A DNA stretch of 64,000 nucleotides. Source: Acridotheres tristis (Eukaryota; Chordata; Aves; Passeriformes; Sturnidae). The notes beneath the pieces were generated by a model, which made no database searches, was not told where the DNA came from, and worked only from the letters and a program-made list of their open reading frames with translations. This document shows, one piece after another, positions 58,301-64,000 of the stretch. The DNA lies in assembly GCA_037013685.1 (NCBI GenBank), contig CM072899.1, forward strand, positions 9,094,479 through 9,158,478, in the 5' to 3' direction. The position numbers and the translations under genes were made by a program. Position 1 is the first letter of the stretch. Each line of letters opens with the position of its first letter.

Positions 58301-61300
58301 GTATAATTTCATAGGAAGAAAAACCTTGTGTATATTTTTCATTAATTATTTTCATTTATTTTCATCTCTAGTCCCAGCTCCAAAGGCAGCAATACATTTC
58401 TCCATCTTGGCAGCTCAAAAAAAGCAAGAACTGAAAGATGGTAGATTTAGATTGATTGTTATGAAAAAATTCTTTCCTGTGAGAGTGATGAAGCACTGGC
58501 ACAGATTGCCCAGAGAAGCTGTAGATAGATGCCCCATCTCTGAAAATGTTCAAGGCTGGAAAGGATGGCACTATGAATAACGTGGTACAGTGGAAGGTGT
58601 CCCTGCCCGTGGCAAGAGGGTTGGAACTGGGTGATCTTTAAGGTCCCTTCTAACCCAAACCATTCTACAATTCTTTGTGAAAAATGAAAGAAGTCTTTTG
58701 TATGTATTTTTGCTAACAAAAAGTTGAAGCCAGCCTCCAGCACAATGAGAAGTAGTGCAGCTGTGCAGGGGAACCCTTGTCTGAGGGAAACAGATCCCAT
58801 GCCTCAAGCCTAGTCCATAAAGTAGGAGAAGAATATAAGAGTGTTTCTGAAGAGGAGTAGAATCAGAGCAACACAGAAGAAAATCAAGGGTAACTAGAAA
58901 TGATTTATTTGAGTAATGCTCAAGGGAAAGAACAGCACTTTTGAGTAGCATGTTAATATGTTTGAAATACTTCCAACAATTCATATCAGTTCATCCAGCC
59001 ATATGCTACCTCTATTTATTTGTTGTTCTACTGTGTCAGACTTAAGGCATCTGGAGAATAAATGCCCAAATGTCAACTATTAGTCAGCAAGGTTTATTCT
59101 CTTGGAACTGCCTTCCAATTAATCGAAGCAACATCTGAGTTACAACAGAAATTGTTTGGCTTTTTAATTGCTCTAGACTCATTCACATCCCTCTCTCCAC
59201 CATTTCAGGCCTAATAAGTTTTCCACGAGGAGCAGCGCTGCCAGTGACTACTCGAGTCTGAGTGATTCTCAGCTGCTCTTTGGCTCCCAGTTCTGCCCGG
59301 AGAATGTGCAGTCGGCAGCAGCACCGCTGGAGCTGGGCACGCAGCCGGGACAGCAGAACTCCCAGGATGTGAGTCTCGCTCTCAGTCAGCCCTGTGCAGG
59401 CACACAGCCACCATTCAAAGTTAATGGAAAATGCTGAAATTGAGTGGTAACATTTGCAAATGTCAGTAACTGCTGAAATCAAGTTATCTTCTTCCTACAT
59501 ACACATACTTACTGCGACAAGACAAAGTAGCAGCCTGGTCAGATGAACGTGGTATTTATAACAGATTGTTATAAATTAGGATTGAGATAGGTATTATTTT
59601 CTTCAATCACATTTTTTAAGTTACTAAAATAATATGAAATTATTTTCAAGCTAATGTCTTTAGACCCCCTACCTAGCCAACTTAGAATATTTCATCTCTT
59701 TTTCTTTCACAAATGATGTGTTTCACTTCCTTAACTTTCCACAAAAATGACAGAGCTACTCAGTGTTTGCTTCCCTGCACTGACAATGACCTTGTGGCTG
59801 TGGCATTGTTGTTATGGTAGATGCTTGGATGATTTTGGGTAGGGATGAAGAGTTTCTATGCTCACAGTGTTTCTCCAACAGTTCATGGTTTCTGATGTTA
59901 ACAGCCTCCACTAAAATAGTTCCTGCACTGCTAGCAGAGAGAACTAGATCTGAATAAACACACTTGGAGCAAAGATTAGGAAAGAGCAGTGGTGCCAGCT
60001 TGGAGGCCCCAGGCTCTCCTTCAGTTCCAGATGCCATCTGCTGTCCTATGCATTTTGCCTAGGAGCGATTTTCATCAGACACAAAACAGGAAATTCACTT
60101 TACACGATGAAAAAAAAAAAAGTAATGGAATTTGCATTTTCTTATATTTTAAGGAAAAGGCATTTCCATTTTGGTCACACAGTGTCTGGAAATTTTGTAG
60201 AGCGAAGCTTTCATATTAATATTAAATTTCTTGTTCTAAAATGTGTATTGAAGCATGTGAAAAACTCATCTACAGTCTGTCGATGTGGCTAGTTGGCAGC
60301 AAAATGATGTCATCCACCAGGAAATTCAATAGGATTTTGTTTTAGATTCCTGTACGGGGAGATTCTACTGACAACTTGAACTTTTCCACAATTCCAGGAA
60401 CACCAAAATTCATTTATAGTCTCTGTCTTGAACATAGAAGGGAAGAAAACCTGCACACCTTGTAATTGTAGCAAACTGAAAATCCTCAAGATGAGAGAAA
60501 AGCTTGTGTCTGGAGAAATTTGGGCTGGGTCTCAGTTCCACAGCGAGTTGATCTAACTAGGCACACTAAATGAGGCATAATCTCAAAAAATTCTTAATCT
60601 CCTCATCCAATCTAATCTGTCATGTCCAATCACTGTGATGTCTGTCTGCATAGAACTGGAAAAACAAATGGCTTCTTCTAATTAATATTCTGATTATTTT
60701 TGTACTTCAACATTTTTCTTTTGTTTGTGTCACAGAGCGAGCCCAGTATTTTTACCAAATACCAGACAAAACCACAGTTATTTGATGAAGAAACAAGAGG
60801 AAAAGGTTCTCTTAATTTTGGTGCAGGAAGAGTGAAAAGCGTCTTGGAAAATTATGAAGTGAATAAGAACAAAATAAAGGAAAAATATGACCGGTATGTA
60901 GACATCCATCAGAAATTCTTTCCGTTCTGGTGGTTATCACTCCCTGCAGCTCTTCTTCTCCTCTTACATATTATACATGACATAGCTGCATATTTGTCCA
61001 AGAAAAGTATTTTCAGATTTTAAATAATTTCTAATTAGAAAGAGTAGCAAGTTAAGAGAATGGTGTTTATCTGCAATTTATGTACATTTATGTATTACAT
61101 ATACAAATTTATGTAAACATTCAGTTGTAAGCCCCACAGAACAGCAAAACTCTAATGTGAATTTACCTTTGTCTTTCTTTATCTAATCAGCATGGTTTCT
61201 TTTTTCTGAATTGATTCTCTGTTAAAGCCCTTTTTTCTCAGAATTTTTATAGGCTATGTGGAGACTGATAAAAGGTACTCTGAGAATGGCCTTCACATTT

Positions 61301-63554
61301 GGGTCAGATGAGGGGACTGCCAAACACACTTGTGTGCAGATTGCATCTTTATAAACCTGCACATATGTCTGGAATTTTATTTCCATACCAGATTTTTATG
61401 TTTGGGTTGTTGGTTTTTTTTGTTGGGTTTTTTTTTTGGTTTTTTTTTTTTTTTTTGGTAGCAGACAAGTGTTATTTGCTAATGTAATGTGCATCTGCTC
61501 TTTGTCAGATGTCAAGAATTATACATACCTGTAGGTCTTGAAGGACTTTAAGGAACAAGCCAGCAATTTGAAGCTCAAAAATTAAATATGGCACCTTAGT
61601 GCACCTATAAATAATTCCTAGATTCTGTAGATTTTGTAATGTAACATCCAAAGTGAAGTGTGTCTTTATTAAAAAGCCTTTGATCAAATCTGGCTAGGTG
61701 TCTCTCCTGCCTTTTCAATGGGCACTACATTTCTGATAAGACAAAATTTTATTCTCTATTGTCTATTAAAGGAAGATGAAATGAGAAAGTAGTTTTAAAT
61801 GTTTAGGCATCACTCATAATTATTCTTTATTTTTTCTTTAAGTTGATTATGCTCCTTCCTACACTCCAGACTTGCTCCCAGATTAGAAGCCTGTTTTTAG
61901 AAATAACTATATTATCTTTGCAAAGAGAAGTGTATAATTTATCAATTTGTAGCCCCCTCAAGTTTGACTAAGAAAATTAGTATCTTGCTTTCCATAAGGC
62001 TAGAGAAATTTCAGAAGCACTGCCTAATTCTCATAACTAGATAATACCTGACCTCTGCATATTTTTGGCTGTTGTAATTTAGATCACTCAAATGATTGAC
62101 TTAAAATGTCCCAAATCTTCAGAGAGGAAAAGGTTATCACTTTGCTTAGCAACCATCTATGCATTTTGGTGTGGCAAGTTAATCATAGGCTGGTTCCTGG
62201 CTCAACTGAAAAGGACAGATAACAGAAACCACAGGCATAATCTCAGGAGAAAAGGATTTGCAGTATTTGTTCTTCCTGGGCTTTGTTGATGCTGAAGCTT
62301 TCCCCATGTTTTTCCCACAGTTATTTTAGTCCAAACACAATACCCGTGTATCACAGCAACTGGCACGTCACTGCACAGGCTGGGTCCTTCCGGAGCAGAT
62401 AACGTGGTGATCACACCCAGCAACTAATGGACAGCTGTGCAAATGCCAACTAAAAGTTTGAGAGAGAGGCCAAAAATCTGAGAGTAAAAACCCCATAACT
62501 TCATGTATATGACATATATAGGCATGTGTGTATATGTATTTTTTTCTTACTTTACATTGCAGAGTCCATGTTTTCCTAAAACAACTGAGGTGGCTTTGAA
62601 GGGTTATGCCCTCTTAAGTAATCACGTTTCTGTGCTAACATTTCATACTACACTATGCCTTACAGTGTTTCCCTGTCTCTTTCTTACAGTGATCTTTTCA
62701 ATTTTTGACATTTCAGTAACTTACGTTTCTGGTTCATACTTGGTTTTTTTTTTACATTTTAGTGAAGTCCTAAGCTCCTTTATTTCCAGCACCAAAGACA
62801 GGTTTCAAGAGGTAAGTTACTTCCAATTCAGAATGTAAAATAATGAAGAGTTAGAAATACCAAAGACCATTCAGTGTTCACTTACTCTCCTGTACTATGC
62901 TGATATCTAAAATACTACATTGTGTGTCTTAAGCACTCAAATACTTTAAACCAACAATTGTAAATTTTTTTGCATATACTATTGCCTTTGTGGCCTTAGG
63001 GTCAAGGTCTTTAGGGACTTGCCTCAGACCCAGCGGTGGAATTTCTCTGGGTCTCTGGAGCAAAACAAGCTGTAGTGGCAGCCTGCAAATATCAGCTCTT
63101 TTTCCCTTCTGCCTGAAGAAAGCAGTTTACTCTCAGGATTAGTCATTGTGGTCTGAAGGTGAATGTTTCTCCCCAAACATTTCTCTAATTAATTTTATTA
63201 GTTATTATTAATCCTATTTTACAGATCACTATCTCTTTTCTGAAATCTGTTCAGATTTCATGAGCCTTTTGAGCCATCCCAGATCTTCTTTGGGGTTGCA
63301 ACCAACCAGCAGCTGGACAAATTGTTTCAAGTAACAGATAAACAACCATTTTCAGGCTGTTCCGTTCCATGACTTGCAGTCATTGTTCTATGGCATCTGG
63401 GGCTGTGATTTTGCAAACAAAGAAAAGGCAATATTTTAATTTTCCCATTTACCTTTGTTTTTGCAGCTGCAAGCGTCCTTTGAGAAGTTTGAAGAAAAGT
63501 TTGATTCCAAACTCAAATCCAGTTTGGTTTGCCAAGAAACCTTTTCCAAGACAT
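52371..63554 (+). CDS. IHO1: IHO1 (CCDC36), 5' five exons, runs off the window
   Basis: Meiotic chromosome-axis protein that binds HORMAD1 and promotes SPO11-dependent double-strand breaks with REC114 and MEI4. Exons: 52371-52550 (5' UTR, ATG at 52495, MNFNVWNIKEMLS), 59209-59368 (DYSSLSDSQLLFGSQFCPEN), 60736-60893 (SEPSIFTKYQTKPQLF), 62763-62811 and 63467-63554 (start of the coiled coil, FEKFEEKFDSKL). All are GT-AG and in phase, giving 208 codons so far, and the three N-terminal motifs match human IHO1 closely. The remaining coiled coil and C-terminus lie beyond 64000. Intron 1 is 6.7 kb and AT-rich, unlike the compact genes to the left. Confidence 0.93.
53576..53670. repeat. AT-rich imperfect palindrome
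   Basis: AATATTATATACAAAATATATAA and TATATTATATACAAGATATATA form alternating AT runs in IHO1 intron 1. Confidence 0.7.
58435..58678 (+). mobile_element. CR1 LINE 3' end, sense
   Basis: The order of blocks (AATTCTTTCCTGTGAGAGTG, GAAGCACTGGCACAGATTGC, CCAGAGAAGCTGTAGAT, GTGGAAGGTGTCCCTGCCC, GATCTTTAAGGTCCCTTC, AACCCAAACCATTCTACAAT) is the CR1 3' end up to its terminal repeat. It is 5'-truncated and inserted in IHO1 intron 1. Confidence 0.95.
61413..61459. repeat. Poly(T) tract
   Basis: Interrupted T runs of 8, 9 and about 18 in an IHO1 intron. No adjoining element is recognisable. Confidence 0.85.
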
Positions 63555-64000
63555 GTAAGTCCTTCCTGTGTTCCTGTTAACAGCAGAGGGCACAGTCAAA
63601 CTGCCAAATGTCAGTTTTGTCTGGAGGCTGGGGTGAACAGGGCAAGTCATGCCACTCACAGCTGTTCTCCCTGAGGGAGAGAGAAAATAAGACTTATCCA
63701 TGGTATGGACTTGTCAGGTTCTCCATTCCTACTCTCTCTGCTTTCTTGTACTTAGGTGTTGCATGGTTAGACATTGTGCTCAAATAGATAAACACACCTC
63801 TGTTTTTGTATTTTGCCTAGAATATGATCATTTTTAGACTATCCGGAGTACTAATGGAATACACGGTAAAAATAACTTAGATATTTATATCCTGAGTATC
63901 CGGTTTCAGTTTTTAGGGCTTTCTCAGATTTTCATATGTTAGTTTGAAGTCTTCCATTGCTCCTCTGTGTTTGAAGTGATTAAGTTTTTGATATAAACAA

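Overview
The window is nuclear DNA from a bird. The evidence is the gene order, CR1 LINE tails at about 33.6 kb and 58.4 kb, short GT-AG introns, and CpG islands at promoters. The gene order matches human 3p21.31 (USP19 - LAMB2 - LAMB2 pseudogene - CCDC71 - KLHDC8B - IHO1). I did not use the sequence to pick a species.

Layout. 1-2.9 kb: a CpG island that by synteny should be the USP19 promoter and first non-coding exon (minus strand), with a degraded CR1 beside it; no USP19 coding exon is visible. 3.06-12.94 kb (minus): complete LAMB2, laminin beta-2, 33 coding exons, about 1782 aa. 13.38-25.29 kb (minus): a complete, open second laminin beta gene (LAMB2-like, LAMB2L), 34 coding exons, about 1815 aa, where human carries only a pseudogene. 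25.3-35.6 kb: a GC-rich presumed LAMB2L promoter, then a long non-coding stretch with CR1 fragments. 35.59-36.78 kb (minus): CCDC71. 38.9-39.5 kb: a CpG island shared head-to-head by CCDC71 and a plus-strand gene at 39.53-43.09 kb for a 345-aa HAD-fold-like protein that I cannot name. 44.85-47.68 kb (plus): KLHDC8B. 48.1-52.3 kb: non-coding, ending in a GC-rich minisatellite. 52.37-63.55 kb (plus): the 5' five exons of IHO1 (CCDC36); the gene runs off the right edge.

How the genes relate. The two laminin genes lie head to tail on one strand with only about 330 bp between the poly(A) signal of LAMB2L and the start codon of LAMB2. Both encode secreted beta chains with LN, LE, LF, coiled-coil and beta-knob parts that would compete for the same alpha and gamma partners in basement membranes. 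The rest of the window is a conserved syntenic neighbourhood without an evident shared pathway: a nuclear-type basic protein (CCDC71), an orphan HAD-like protein, a kelch protein, and a meiotic break factor.

Most notable: a near-identical, indel-free tract of about 510 bp spanning two exons and the intron between them in LAMB2 and LAMB2L (recent gene conversion); two GC-AG introns, a weak in-frame donor and an extra basic exon in LAMB2L; and the orphan HAD-like gene on a shared promoter.
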